From the NCBI GenBank assembly GCA_964512995.1, contig CAZELM010000041.1, forward strand, positions 1 to 37,216: 37,216 nt of DNA, written 5' to 3'. Source of the stretch: CAZELM01 sp964512995. Its GTDB lineage: Bacteria > CSSED10-310. Positions 25,372-34,694 of this stretch are shown piece after piece. How positions within the stretch are numbered: the first letter of the stretch is position 1; each line of letters starts with the position of its first letter. The position numbers and the translations under genes are program-made. The notes under the pieces were generated by a model, which was not told the DNA's origin, did no database searches, and saw only the letters and a list, made by a program, of their open reading frames with translations.

Positions 25372-27213
25372 ATGAACCGGTTTTTTTCCATCGTCGCAGT
25401 GATGCTAGTGATGCTTCTGTTTCTTTCCATCCATGACTCGCGTGCTGAAATCATGAACCAGCTTACCTATCAGGGTCAACTTTCAGACCATCATGGAGTT
25501 GGTGTGGATGGAATCCATGATTTCACTTTCACCATTTATGGGTCAGAAACCGGGGGTGAGATACTTTGGAGTGAGTCACAGAACGGGATCACTGTTGATC
25601 AAGGCTTGTTCAACATCGTTCTGGGAGATATCAATCCCATCGATCTGTCATTTGATAATCCGTTGTGGCTCGAAGTGGTTGTTGATGAAGAAGTGTTATC
25701 TCCCAGACAAAATATCACTCCCATCGGCCAGGCTCTTTTGGCAAAAGAAGCAGTGGATGTCACAGCCAGGGATATCCATCCCAACAGCATCACGATCGGC
25801 GGATATGGTTTGATCGTTGATTCACTCGGCCAGTGGGTCGGCGATCCGACTGGGTTGATCGGACCCCAAGGTGTACGAGGTCCTACGGGTCCTCAAGGCG
25901 TTCAGGGACTCCAAGGACTCATTGGACCCACTGGTCCTCAAGGCGTTCAGGGTCTCCAGGGACCCACTGGACCCACTGGTCCTCAAGGCGTTCAGGGTCT
26001 CCAAGGACTCATTGGACCCACTGGTCCTCAAGGCGTTCAGGGTCTCCAGGGACNNNNNNNNNNNNNNNNNNNNNNNNNNNNNNNNNNNNNNNNNNNNNNN
26101 NNNNNNNNNNNNNNNNNNNNNNNNNNNNNNNNNNNNNNNNNNNNNNNNNNNNNCCATTGGACCCNNNNNNNNNNNNNNNNNNNNNNNNNNNNNNNNNNNN
26201 NNNNNNNNNNNNNNNNNNNNNNNNNNNNNNNNNNNNNNNNNNNNNNNNNNNNNNNNNNNNNNNNCATTGGACCCACTGGTCCTCAAGGCGTTCAGGGTCT
26301 CCAGGGACCCATTGGACCCACTGGTCCTCAAGGCGTTCAGGGTCTCCAGGGACCCATTGGATCCACTGGTCCTCAAGGCGTTCAGGGTCTCCAGGGACCC
26401 ATTGGACCCACTGGTCCTCAAGGCGTTCAGGGTCTCCAGGGACCCATTGGACCCACTGGTCCTCAAGGCGTTCAGGGTCTCCAGGGACCCATTGGATCCA
26501 CTGGTCCTCAAGGCGTTCAGGGTCTCCAGGGACCCATTGGACCCACTGGTCCTCAAGGCGTTCAGGGTCTCCAGGGACCCATTGGACCCGTCGCCGGGAC
26601 GAACAAACAAATAATCTATAATGACAATGGATCCGCTGCCGGCGCGGCAGTCTATTACGACAACATCACGGGGAAACTAGGTATTGGAACATCTACACCG
26701 GCTGAAAAGCTAGATGTCAATGGCATTGCCAAAACATCATCCGGTTATATCGGCCCGATATATCTGTACGCCATTCCCGGCATCGATTTCGGTACCTCCG
26801 GAACATTTTTTTATGACCTTGCAGCCGGTGGCCGAGTGGATCTGAATTTTTCCGGAAACCCTGGCGCTTATGGTGGATCGACCATGCATGGCAGCATGAA
26901 TTATGACAATGCAACCGATACCAATTTCAGCCAGATGCGATTCATCATTTACGGATGCTCCAATAACAGCACCCATGCCCAGGAAGATGAGTATATTAAG
27001 ATAAGAAGCTACCATTATATCGATGGATATGTTGACCGGACCGATTGGATCAATGTGCGCCATGCAACAGATGGCACCAGAGGATATCGCATGGTCTACA
27101 GTCCCTGGTTCGATGGTCCGCACACAAGCGATGTTCCCCATTTCGCGATCCAGGCGGATCCCGTAAATGCTTTCGCTTTCCGGATATCCCGGATTTATGT
27201 CCAATTCAGATAA
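25372..27213 (+). CDS. Collagen-like secreted protein with unrecognised C-terminal tip
   Basis: AAGGAGGATTTAAA precedes the ATG. A signal peptide (about residues 1-25, ending SRA) is followed by the shared N-terminal domain (NQLTYQGQL, LSPRQ, DIHPNSI, GQWVGDPTGLIGP). The stalk of 15-residue units GPTGPQGVQGLQGPI is broken by two 100-N gaps. The junction motif NKQIIYNDNGSAAG and LGIGTSTPAEKLDVNG follows. The final 160 or so residues (from SGYIGPIYLYAIPGIDFG to AFRISRIYVQFR) look like a beta-rich receptor-binding domain that I cannot assign; its end resembles phage tail-fibre tips in style. The length given depends on placeholder gaps. Confidence 0.83.
   Translation: MNRFFSIVAVMLVMLLFLSIHDSRAEIMNQLTYQGQLSDHHGVGVDGIHDFTFTIYGSETGGEILWSESQNGITVDQGLFNIVLGDINPIDLSFDNPLWLEVVVDEEVLSPRQNITPIGQALLAKEAVDVTARDIHPNSITIGGYGLIVDSLGQWVGDPTGLIGPQGVRGPTGPQGVQGLQGLIGPTGPQGVQGLQGPTGPTGPQGVQGLQGLIGPTGPQGVQGLQGXXXXXXXXXXXXXXXXXXXXXXXXXXXXXXXXXXHWTXXXXXXXXXXXXXXXXXXXXXXXXXXXXXXXXXXIGPTGPQGVQGLQGPIGPTGPQGVQGLQGPIGSTGPQGVQGLQGPIGPTGPQGVQGLQGPIGPTGPQGVQGLQGPIGSTGPQGVQGLQGPIGPTGPQGVQGLQGPIGPVAGTNKQIIYNDNGSAAGAAVYYDNITGKLGIGTSTPAEKLDVNGIAKTSSGYIGPIYLYAIPGIDFGTSGTFFYDLAAGGRVDLNFSGNPGAYGGSTMHGSMNYDNATDTNFSQMRFIIYGCSNNSTHAQEDEYIKIRSYHYIDGYVDRTDWINVRHATDGTRGYRMVYSPWFDGPHTSDVPHFAIQADPVNAFAFRISRIYVQFR
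25861..26589 (+). repeat. 45-bp tandem repeats encoding the collagen stalk
   Basis: Highly uniform 45-base units encode GPTGPQGVQGLQGPI. Near the 3' end single-base variants (GGATCC in place of GGACCC, giving GSTGPQG) alternate with the main type, which suggests block duplication of multi-unit segments. Confidence 0.9.
26054..26264. other. Two 100-N assembly gaps around an 11-base island
   Basis: N runs at 26054-26153 and 26165-26264 flank CCATTGGACCC. The island is out of frame with both sides, so the gap lengths are not real. Confidence 0.97.
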
Positions 27214-27498
27214 TCATCCGAACAAACGAGCCGGATCGAATGACCAATATCGAACAAGGACGGAATAGATGGATTCCGGAATGAGATCAATGCTCGTGTG
27301 TTCATCGCTACCGCTGCGGAAAACCGCTTCTGCTCATATCATGAGATGGATGTTCTGCGGTTGTGTATGATGGTTCAGATGACAATATCTCAGGAGTTTC
27401 CTCTTATTGACTATACAATCGAAACTAGGTCTGTGATATATTTGTGAAGAGATTAGCTGAATTTCGAACCAAAACATAACTAAAAAGGAAATCGGATT
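27214..27498. other. Intergenic spacer without recognised feature
   Basis: This 285-base spacer contains a short GCGG-AAAA-CCGC hairpin near 27318 but no T-run, and a TTGACT (27407-27412) without a well-spaced -10. No gene is supported. Confidence 0.4.
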
Positions 27499-29736
27499 AT
27501 GAATTCACAAAAATCACAAGAAACACAATCCAGTGCGAAAAGATGGCGTTTCGTCCGGATCGGTGGTTTTGATCACGTATGCATCGAGAAGGGAATAGAT
27601 ATCGCCGCTCTTGATCAACTCGATCAAAAATTATGGGCGGCATTAAGCTGTCCGACACAAGGACTCGAATTTGATACCAAAACCCTCCAGTACATGGATT
27701 CCGATGGCGACGGCCGAATCCGTGTTCTGGAAATCCTCAATGCTGTGAAATGGACACTCTCTCTTTTGAAAAATCCGGAGGAGTTGATTCAATCGTCAGA
27801 CAAAATGCCATTGTCAGCCATTAACGACAACAATCCATTGGGAAAAGAGATCCTGACATGCGCCCGTGAAGTATTGACAAATCTGGGAAAGGGCACCGAG
27901 ACCGCGATCACTCTGACCGACACCGCAGACAGCGCTAAGGTATATGCAGCAACCCGTTTTAATGGAGATGGCGTAATCCCAATCTCATCAGCGGATGATG
28001 ACGCAACCCGAACGGTCATCAAGGAAATTATGGACTGTGTGGGATCTGAGCCCGACCGGAGCGGTCTTCCTGGGATCACCATGGAAAAACTGAACCTGTT
28101 TTTTACGGAGGCTCAAAGCTATTCCGATTGGATAACCGAATCTGAGAAAAACCCGGACCTGATCCTGCCATTGGGTGATAAAACAATCGAAGCCGCAGCG
28201 ATTTTTTTGTTGATCCGGGATAAGGTCGATGACTATTTTACACGCTGCAATCTGGCCATGTTTGACTCGCGATCCATCGATCCATTAAATCCAACACCTC
28301 AACATTACGCAGAAATTGCAAAAAACACGTTGTCGACTTCAAGCCCGGACATCGCGGTTTTTCCTCTTGCCAAAGTGTCTCCGAGTGATACCCTTTCACT
28401 CGATCAGGGATTGAATCCGGCATGGTCCGGATTATTTGAGAACGATGCATTAAAAGCCTTTTGGGGATCCCAAACAAGCATCACTTCTGAAGAATGGACC
28501 TTCCTGCGAACCCGGTTCAATGCCTATCTGGACTGGAGTTCACGGAAGAAAGGCATGCTCGTGGAAAAACTGGGAATCAACCATATCCGGGAAATCCTAT
28601 CCGGTTCCAGCAAGCAAGAGATCGCATCCCTGATTGAAAAAGATAAATCACTGGATACGGCATTCAATGCATTCAACGCACTGGACAAACTCCTTCACTA
28701 CTACCGGGATCTGTTTATTTTGTTAAACAATTTTGTATCTTTTTTCGATTTCTACTCTCCAAACAAAAAAGCCATTTTCCAGGCGGGAACGCTGTTTCTG
28801 GACGGACGGAGTTGCGATCTGTGCATCAAGGTACATGACATAGCCAGTCACAGTACTCTGGCAAATCTGGGACGAACCTATATTGCTTATTGTGAATGCA
28901 CGCGGAAAGACAGCTCCGAAAAATTGAAGATCGCTGCCGCATTTACGCAAGGAGACGCCGATAATCTGATGGTGGGCCGGAATGGTGTGTTCTATGATCG
29001 GCAAAACCGGGACTGGGATGCCACCATTGTTAAAATCATCGAACATCCGATCAGCGTCAGACAAGCGTTCTGGTCGCCATATAAACGCATCGCACGGATG
29101 ATCGGCGAGCAGATTGAAAAGGTCGCATCCGCTAAAGATAAAGCAGTTGACACCGGTGCTTCAACTACGATCACCGAAGTCGGACAGAAAGTCGATACAC
29201 CGAAGACCGCACCCGTGCCACCATTCGATGTGGGTAAATTTGCTGGTATCTTCGCTGCGATCGGCCTTGCAATTGGAGCGATCGGGACTGCAATCGCATC
29301 GGTATTGACGGGGTTTCTGTCATTGTTGTGGTGGCAGATGCCATTGGCCATATTCGGCCTGATGCTTCTGATTTCAGGTCCGTCCATGATCGTTGCCTCG
29401 CTGAAACTCCGGCAACGCAATCTGGCCCCCATCCTGGATGCATGCGGCTGGGCGATCAATACCCGGGCAAAAATCAATATTCCATTCGGGACTTCGCTCA
29501 CGACCATCGCCAAACTCCCGATGGGATCCAGCCGGATATTGACCGATCCATTCGCCGAAAAGAAAAAACCCTGGAAATCCGTTATTGCGATCCTGATTAT
29601 CCTGATCGCTGTCATTGTCGCCTTTGAAAGAGGCATCGCTCAAAAATGGATCAACCACTTAACAACGACAAATTCCGAACAAATTCCAGAAGATGCTCCG
29701 GCAAATCCACCGGTATCCGAAGGAAAAACACAATAA
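27499..29736 (+). CDS. EF-hand membrane protein of unknown function
   Basis: A protein of 745 residues. An N-terminal phrase RWRFVRIGGFDHV is followed by one canonical EF-hand loop DSDGDGRIRVLE (67-78), suggesting calcium binding. A long, mainly helical soluble region runs to about 570. Two hydrophobic helices lie at about 582-605 and 608-632 (GIFAAIGLAIGAIGTAIASV; WQMPLAIFGLMLLI), and another at 694-713 (SVIAILIILIAVIVAFE). There is no signal peptide, so the N-terminal domain is probably cytoplasmic. I recall similar uncharacterised proteins but know no function. AAAAGGAAATCGG precedes the ATG. The next gene starts 33 bases downstream and is likely co-transcribed. Confidence 0.75.
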   Translation: MNSQKSQETQSSAKRWRFVRIGGFDHVCIEKGIDIAALDQLDQKLWAALSCPTQGLEFDTKTLQYMDSDGDGRIRVLEILNAVKWTLSLLKNPEELIQSSDKMPLSAINDNNPLGKEILTCAREVLTNLGKGTETAITLTDTADSAKVYAATRFNGDGVIPISSADDDATRTVIKEIMDCVGSEPDRSGLPGITMEKLNLFFTEAQSYSDWITESEKNPDLILPLGDKTIEAAAIFLLIRDKVDDYFTRCNLAMFDSRSIDPLNPTPQHYAEIAKNTLSTSSPDIAVFPLAKVSPSDTLSLDQGLNPAWSGLFENDALKAFWGSQTSITSEEWTFLRTRFNAYLDWSSRKKGMLVEKLGINHIREILSGSSKQEIASLIEKDKSLDTAFNAFNALDKLLHYYRDLFILLNNFVSFFDFYSPNKKAIFQAGTLFLDGRSCDLCIKVHDIASHSTLANLGRTYIAYCECTRKDSSEKLKIAAAFTQGDADNLMVGRNGVFYDRQNRDWDATIVKIIEHPISVRQAFWSPYKRIARMIGEQIEKVASAKDKAVDTGASTTITEVGQKVDTPKTAPVPPFDVGKFAGIFAAIGLAIGAIGTAIASVLTGFLSLLWWQMPLAIFGLMLLISGPSMIVASLKLRQRNLAPILDACGWAINTRAKINIPFGTSLTTIAKLPMGSSRILTDPFAEKKKPWKSVIAILIILIAVIVAFERGIAQKWINHLTTTNSEQIPEDAPANPPVSEGKTQ

Positions 29737-29769
29737 CTGGAACGACAGCACTTCATTGAAGGAGGAAAC

Positions 29770-31647
29770 ATGTTCAGAAAATTCAGTCACCCATCATGGA
29801 GAACAGTTGGAATCTGCTGTTATTTTATCCTATGCTGGAATATATACGCTGCGGATCTTACCGGATATGCTTATAAATCCGACATGGAAGACCATTCCGG
29901 AATCAGCATCACTCTGACGCAACACCCGACCACTCCTGCTCAATCCACATTTGGGCTGATTCTTCTGCTGATTCTCTTGAGTGGCATACTGGTTTTGAAA
30001 GGCAGAGACCGCAAAAAACTCGCTGTTACCATTGGATGTGGAACAGGAATACTCGGATGTCTCTGCTGGGTGTATGCACTGACTTCCTATCAGACAACAA
30101 CGAATAGTCTGGGTGACTGGCAGATTGCCGACGTGGAACCGGGGCATTATCGATTGGAGGCGTCAGCATCCGGTTATCAGAATGAAGTGATTCATGATGT
30201 CACCATTGTAGATGGTATGAACACCATCGATGATATCACGCTCATACCACTCACAACACCCACCGTTCCACCGCTGCCAATGGTCAATGCATGGCATATC
30301 CCCACATCATATGAAGCATGCACCTATAACGCTTCCATGCGGGATGCTCTCAATCCAACAGATCCAGCTGATCCAGTCTGTATTTATATTGGAGTTTACC
30401 CGATCGGTGGAGCCAGCCGGGTTATCCTGTATTACCGGATCAACGAAGGGAACTGGCAGATACATGATCTGAACTGGGTGTGTAATGATGGATCGAACGA
30501 TTTCTGGTGGACGGCATGCGACACCGGCTCCGCCTGGTACCCAGATGCCGGGATTGGCGATACGATCGAGTATTTTATTCAGGTTGAGCATCCCGATCAT
30601 GCGGTCACCTACCTCCACAGTGAACATTCGCCCAATCGGACAGCAGAGGAGAGCTTCGCTCAGTCTGACCCCTATACGTTCACCTATTCCACAACCTGGC
30701 AGGCTCAACTGGATGAATCACTCATCCGCTGGAATACGCTCTATGGAACGCATGTCCGGATGATCGATTGGGAGTTGATCGGTATCATCGAAGATGAATC
30801 CCATCGTACTGCCATCATCGGTCAGATGACAGATCCGAACCAGGTTTATATCATGAGCGGAGATCCAATGATACCAGAAACGGTCAGTGCCCAACTGCTG
30901 CAGAACATGCCTCCGGAAATGATAACAGAATGGAATACCCTGGTGAATGAAGTGACAACTCTGGGACAGACCATCATCCGGATCAACTGGGAGTTTATTG
31001 GGACGGGTCATTCGTTTTCCACACTCACCGTGGCCGAAGATAGTGCCGTTATACTCGATTCGATGCTCCATTCCACTGTCAATATCACCATTCCAGAGAA
31101 GGTATGTGGAAGCAGCATGGTGATTCGATGGCTCTGGGGAGGTGTTCGTGGAGCGATTTCCTGGTCGATGACCTGCGTCACATCCCCTCCACCAGCCTGT
31201 TCCAGCGCATGCAGCGCCTGGATGACCCTGGGAGACGCTCAGATCATGTGCATAGACGAGTCTCTTACAAACTCCTGCAAATTGAACTATGGTTGGGGTT
31301 TCGCCGTCACACCGGGCTCTGTGACGATCTCCTGGGATCCCAATGCATCGATATTCAATGTTGTCACCTCCGGTTTCTGTTCGGGCCGGGGACAGGGGAA
31401 CTGTGTCGATCCTTGCCCGACGCTGACGCCCACTCCGACCAATACTCCGACATCAACACCCACCCCGACCAATACTCCAACACCCACTATTTCATTCACA
31501 ATGACACCCAACCCGACGACAACACCGGTTGTAACTCCCATTCCGACGTCCACACCCTGGACACCGACTCCGGCACCCACCATCACACAAACCATGACAC
31601 CGAATCCGACAATACCTTCCGTTACCGTTACAGCCAATCCGACGTAA
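29770..31647 (+). CDS. Secreted or membrane protein with a split beta domain, Cys-rich region and Pro-Thr tail
   Basis: A protein of 625 residues with AAGGAGGAAAC before the ATG. A signal-like helix (about 12-27) is followed by DLTGYAYKSD...GISITL, the first half of a Cna-B/carboxypeptidase-regulatory-like beta domain. The second half, TNSLGDWQIADVEPGHYRLE, resumes only at residue 112. Two membrane helices separated by GRDRKK lie between (about 60-77 and 84-104). Later parts include DTIEYFIQVEHPD, a long segment with ITEWNTLVNEVTTL, and a Cys-rich stretch (CSSACSAWMTLGDAQIMC) that I cannot assign. The C-terminus is a tail of PTPTNTPT-type repeats with no domain after it. It is probably exported and partly membrane-embedded. 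Confidence 0.75.
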   Translation: MFRKFSHPSWRTVGICCYFILCWNIYAADLTGYAYKSDMEDHSGISITLTQHPTTPAQSTFGLILLLILLSGILVLKGRDRKKLAVTIGCGTGILGCLCWVYALTSYQTTTNSLGDWQIADVEPGHYRLEASASGYQNEVIHDVTIVDGMNTIDDITLIPLTTPTVPPLPMVNAWHIPTSYEACTYNASMRDALNPTDPADPVCIYIGVYPIGGASRVILYYRINEGNWQIHDLNWVCNDGSNDFWWTACDTGSAWYPDAGIGDTIEYFIQVEHPDHAVTYLHSEHSPNRTAEESFAQSDPYTFTYSTTWQAQLDESLIRWNTLYGTHVRMIDWELIGIIEDESHRTAIIGQMTDPNQVYIMSGDPMIPETVSAQLLQNMPPEMITEWNTLVNEVTTLGQTIIRINWEFIGTGHSFSTLTVAEDSAVILDSMLHSTVNITIPEKVCGSSMVIRWLWGGVRGAISWSMTCVTSPPPACSSACSAWMTLGDAQIMCIDESLTNSCKLNYGWGFAVTPGSVTISWDPNASIFNVVTSGFCSGRGQGNCVDPCPTLTPTPTNTPTSTPTPTNTPTPTISFTMTPNPTTTPVVTPIPTSTPWTPTPAPTITQTMTPNPTIPSVTVTANPT

Positions 31648-31894
31648 AATATGATAGAATGCTTCAGAGAATGTGCAGCTTGCAGGCAATCGTCATTCAG
31701 ATGAGGCAGCAATTGGCTCCGCGCCTACTGATGGATCTGAGACCCATGCGAAGCGCTCCCAACTGTCGAATATTATGCCAAACAACCTAGAATCCTGGAT
31801 ATCCCATCGAATGGGCAGGATCTGGTAAGCGATTTGCCCATAGACATGTTTGGATAGAATATGCAACCAACAATCAATAGGAGGTTAAGATTAT
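31648..31894. other. Spacer upstream of the fibrinogen-like collagen gene
   Basis: No gene was seen. A weak promoter TTGCCC (31834-31839), 15 bases, TAGAAT (31855-31860) precedes the AGGAGG ribosome site (31879-31884). Confidence 0.3.
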
Positions 31895-33885
31895 ATGAAA
31901 AATGCAATGTTTATTATCATGACAGTATTCATGATCATCGGATGGAACACCGCGATGCCTCAGATCCCACATCAGATCAACTATCAGGGACACCTGTCGG
32001 ATGCTTCCGGAAATCCAGTCACCGGTGACTTCACATTCGTTCCAGCCATTTATGATGCTATATTGGAAGGTAATCTGATGTGGACGGAGACACAGGATGC
32101 GGTTTCCGTCGATGGTGGGCTTTTCAGTATTCAATTGGGAGCCGTGGTACCGATTGATCTGCCATTCTCCAGCCCAATGTGGCTCGAACTGACCGTAGAC
32201 GGCGAAGTGCTGTCTCCGCGGTTGCCCCTAACCGCCATCGGTCAGGCTTATCAGGCAAAGGATGTTCTGAATCAGGATATCCACCCCAGAACTCTATCGA
32301 TCTCCGGATACGGACCCGTGATCAATTCACAAGGGGAGTGGATAGGCATGCCAACTGGACTGACCGGTCCAACCGGAGCAACTGGTCCTCAGGGACCAAC
32401 GGGGCCGCAAGGTCTGCAAGGCGAGCAGGGACCAACAGGGCCACAGGGTATCCAAGGTCCCACCGGACCACAGGGCATCCAGGGACCAACGGGGCTGCAA
32501 GGTCTGCAAGGCGAGCAGGGACCAACAGGGCTACAGGGTATCCAAGGTCCCACCGGACCACAGGGCATCCAGGGACCAACGGGGCTACAGGGTATCCAAG
32601 GTCCCACCGGACCACAGGGCATCCAGGGACCAACGGNNNNNNNNNNNNNNNNNNNNNNNNNNNNNNNNNNNNNNNNNNNNNNNNNNNNNNNNNNNNNNNN
32701 NNNNNNNNNNNNNNNNNNNNNNNNNNNNNNNNNNNNGGCTGNNNNNNNNNNNNNNNNNNNNNNNNNNNNNNNNNNNNNNNNNNNNNNNNNNNNNNNNNNN
32801 NNNNNNNNNNNNNNNNNNNNNNNNNNNNNNNNNNNNNNNNNCAGGGGATCCAAGGTCCCACCGGACCACAGGGCATCCAGGGACCAACGGGGCTGCGAGG
32901 TCTGCAAGGCGAGCAGGGACCAACAGGGCCACAGGGGATCCAAGGTCCCACCGGTCCGGTCGCTGGATCGGACATGCAACTGATTTACAATGACAATGGC
33001 AGTTCCGCCGGCTCAGAAATCTACTATGATGCCACTACCGGTAATGTGGGTATCGGAACCTCTTCCCCTACATCCGTTCTTCAATTGATTGGCGTCCAGG
33101 AATATGCCACCAACACTGCTGCAATTGCTGCCGGATTGACTCCTGGAGCGATTTACCGGACCGGTGATGTGCTCAAGATCGTCCGATCGTTATCTGGCAC
33201 CGAAGACAATCCCGGATTGAGCTGTAAACAGATACTGGACAGCGGAAGTTCGATCGGGAATGGACTCTATTGGATCGATCCGGATGGAACCGGAGGGGGA
33301 AGTGCATTCCAGGTATATTGCGATATGACAACCAGCAGCGGTGGATGGACATTGATCATGAAGGCGATCGGAGACGATTTCGATTATGATGACCCATTAT
33401 GGGAAGATACCAATGTGTTGAACCCCACCAACTTCAATTTTACAACATCACCATCCAAATCCAAATACAACTCCTTCAACACCGTCTCCTTTTCTGAATT
33501 GAGAACATCAGATACAACCGATTTTACACAAGGATACACACACAATCTGGGGTCAACCATAGCCAATGCCCGGACACTGTTCCTGGGTTCCGGTGTTCAG
33601 ATCGGCACCTCCCTGCTTTCCTATTTCAACAGCCGATCCCCCGCTGACAGCCAGCAATGGGGATGCACCACCTACATCAACGCAGGCATCAATCAACGGG
33701 AATATCTGGGAACATCTTCCTTGCCGGGCGGCAGCTACTGCGACTGGAATGGTGGGGCTCGATTCGGTCAACGGGTCAATGCATCCCACGGCGGAACCGG
33801 AAATCATGCCGGCCAAGGCTGGGGAAATTATACAACCGTCGGATATGCCTTTCTGGATATTTCTCAACTCCTCTGGGTGAAATAG
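31895..33885 (+). CDS. Collagen-like secreted protein with fibrinogen-like C-terminal domain
   Basis: A signal peptide (about residues 1-23) precedes the shared N-terminal domain (IPHQINYQGHL, LSPRLPL, DIHPRTL, then GEWIGMPTGLTGP). The collagen-like stalk has 30-residue super-units such as GPTGLQGLQGEQ plus GPTGLQGIQGPTGPQGIQ. Two 100-N gaps lie within it, and the parts before and after are in different frames. I treat that as placeholder gap length rather than a frameshift. After SDMQLIYNDNGSSAG and NVGIGTSSPTSVLQL come about 240 residues matching the bacterial fibrinogen-like YCDxxxxGGGW class: SCKQILDSGSS, GLYWIDPDG, FQVYCDMTTSSGGWTLIMKA and a C-terminal GWGNYTTVGYAFLDI. The fold is typical of ligand-binding lectin domains, so a surface recognition role is likely. 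Confidence 0.83.
32352..32955 (+). repeat. Tandem repeats encoding a mixed-unit collagen stalk
   Basis: A 36-base unit encoding GPTGLQGLQGEQ and a 54-base unit encoding GPTGLQGIQGPTGPQGIQ alternate as a 90-base super-repeat. The last copy carries a variant, GLRGLQGEQ. Copy number is unknown because of the gaps. Confidence 0.88.
32637..32841. other. Two 100-N assembly gaps around a 5-base island
   Basis: N runs at 32637-32736 and 32742-32841 flank GGCTG. The reading frame changes across this region, so the gap length is an estimate. Confidence 0.97.
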
Positions 33886-33908
33886 CATCGCCATACCAGA
33901 CTGACAAA

Positions 33909-33943
33909 AAAGGGCAGGTTCTGATGAACCTGCCCTTTGTTTT
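33909..33943. terminator. Bidirectional Rho-independent terminator
   Basis: A perfect 13-bp stem, AAAGGGCAGGTTC (33909-33921) with its complement (33926-33938) and loop TGAT, is followed by GTTTT on the plus strand. On the minus strand a run of T follows, from the A-rich bases 33906-33911. It separates the convergent collagen-fibrinogen and flavodoxin genes. Confidence 0.92.
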
Positions 33944-34070
33944 CACCATCTGATGGGATGAACATGCCAAACCCCAACATTGCCGCGACCGTCAGAGAGC
34001 GGTCTGGAAATTACCTCGCACTCTCCCATCGCCTCTTCAAAAAATAAAAAAAGGAACCAGGGAAAAAAGC

Positions 34071-34673
34071 TCATTCTGAAGCAAGCCTCCGTCCCGCCTC
34101 CCGGGCTTTCCGACTGATCCGGGACGATATCACCGCGGTTTTATTCACGCTTGCCATTCCAATAAAAATCGTGGCAACGGGTTTGGCTCCGATTGTCTTG
34201 ACAGCCAGTTTTAATGCACGCATTGCACCAGTCAGAAACAATCCCATGGACGCAGGCATCGCGGAAGAAGTAACCAGAACCGCTTTTTTTGTTTTCTGTT
34301 TGATCCGGAAAGCCGGGGCATATTGTTTCCATGGCCAATAACAGTATCGAATCAACCGTTCCAGAAACCTCCGGGTCAATGCGTTGATATTAAATGAATT
34401 CACCGGAGCTCCCAGAACAATCGCATCGGATTCACCAATCAATCGCACCATTTCATCCATATCATCTGTCAGAACACAGTGACCCGGTTCAATGCCTTTT
34501 TCTTGCGTACAGGTCCTGCAGTTGGTACAGAACTCAATGTTCGTATCCAGCAGATAGATCTTGTCAACCTCAGCGCCGTGCTCCTCCGCAGAAGACAAAA
34601 CCAGGCTCACCACCTGATCGATCACACCGCCCTTCCGATAACTCCCAACGATACCTACTATCTTCCGACTCAT
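34071..34673 (-). CDS. Flavodoxin-family / NADPH-dependent FMN reductase-like protein
   Basis: A protein of 200 residues. The N-terminal phosphate-binding loop GIVGSYRKGG (7-16) marks an FMN-binding flavodoxin-like fold. Cysteines 49, 52, 55 and 66 (CTNCRTC...GHC) with a following DDMDEM resemble the cluster-binding segment of iron-sulfur flavoproteins. LGAPVNSFNINALTRRFLER matches the second FMN-contact region. It probably transfers electrons from NAD(P)H or ferredoxin to an unknown acceptor in the cytoplasm. GGAGAAGCA precedes the ATG. It lies 90 bases downstream of the Hint-domain gene on the same strand and could share its transcript. No functional link to the secreted proteins is apparent. 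Confidence 0.87.
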   Translation of the reverse strand: MSRKIVGIVGSYRKGGVIDQVVSLVLSSAEEHGAEVDKIYLLDTNIEFCTNCRTCTQEKGIEPGHCVLTDDMDEMVRLIGESDAIVLGAPVNSFNINALTRRFLERLIRYCYWPWKQYAPAFRIKQKTKKAVLVTSSAMPASMGLFLTGAMRALKLAVKTIGAKPVATIFIGMASVNKTAVISSRISRKAREAGRRLASE

Positions 34674-34694
34674 TGCTTCTCCATTTTCATTCGT

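Noticed and set aside
27407..27440. Promoter TTGACT upstream of the EF-hand gene
   Set aside because: No -10 box lies at 16-18 bases; the nearest AT-rich hexamer is about 22 bases away.
31895..33885. Frameshift or two separate genes in the fibrinogen-like collagen gene
   Set aside because: The frame change occurs only across the two placeholder gaps. Domain order matches the intact paralogues, so one gene is more likely.
16907..33885. Prophage tail-fibre cluster
   Set aside because: The collar motif is tail-fibre-like, but there are no capsid, terminase, portal, lysis or integrase genes, and all four proteins have signal peptides.
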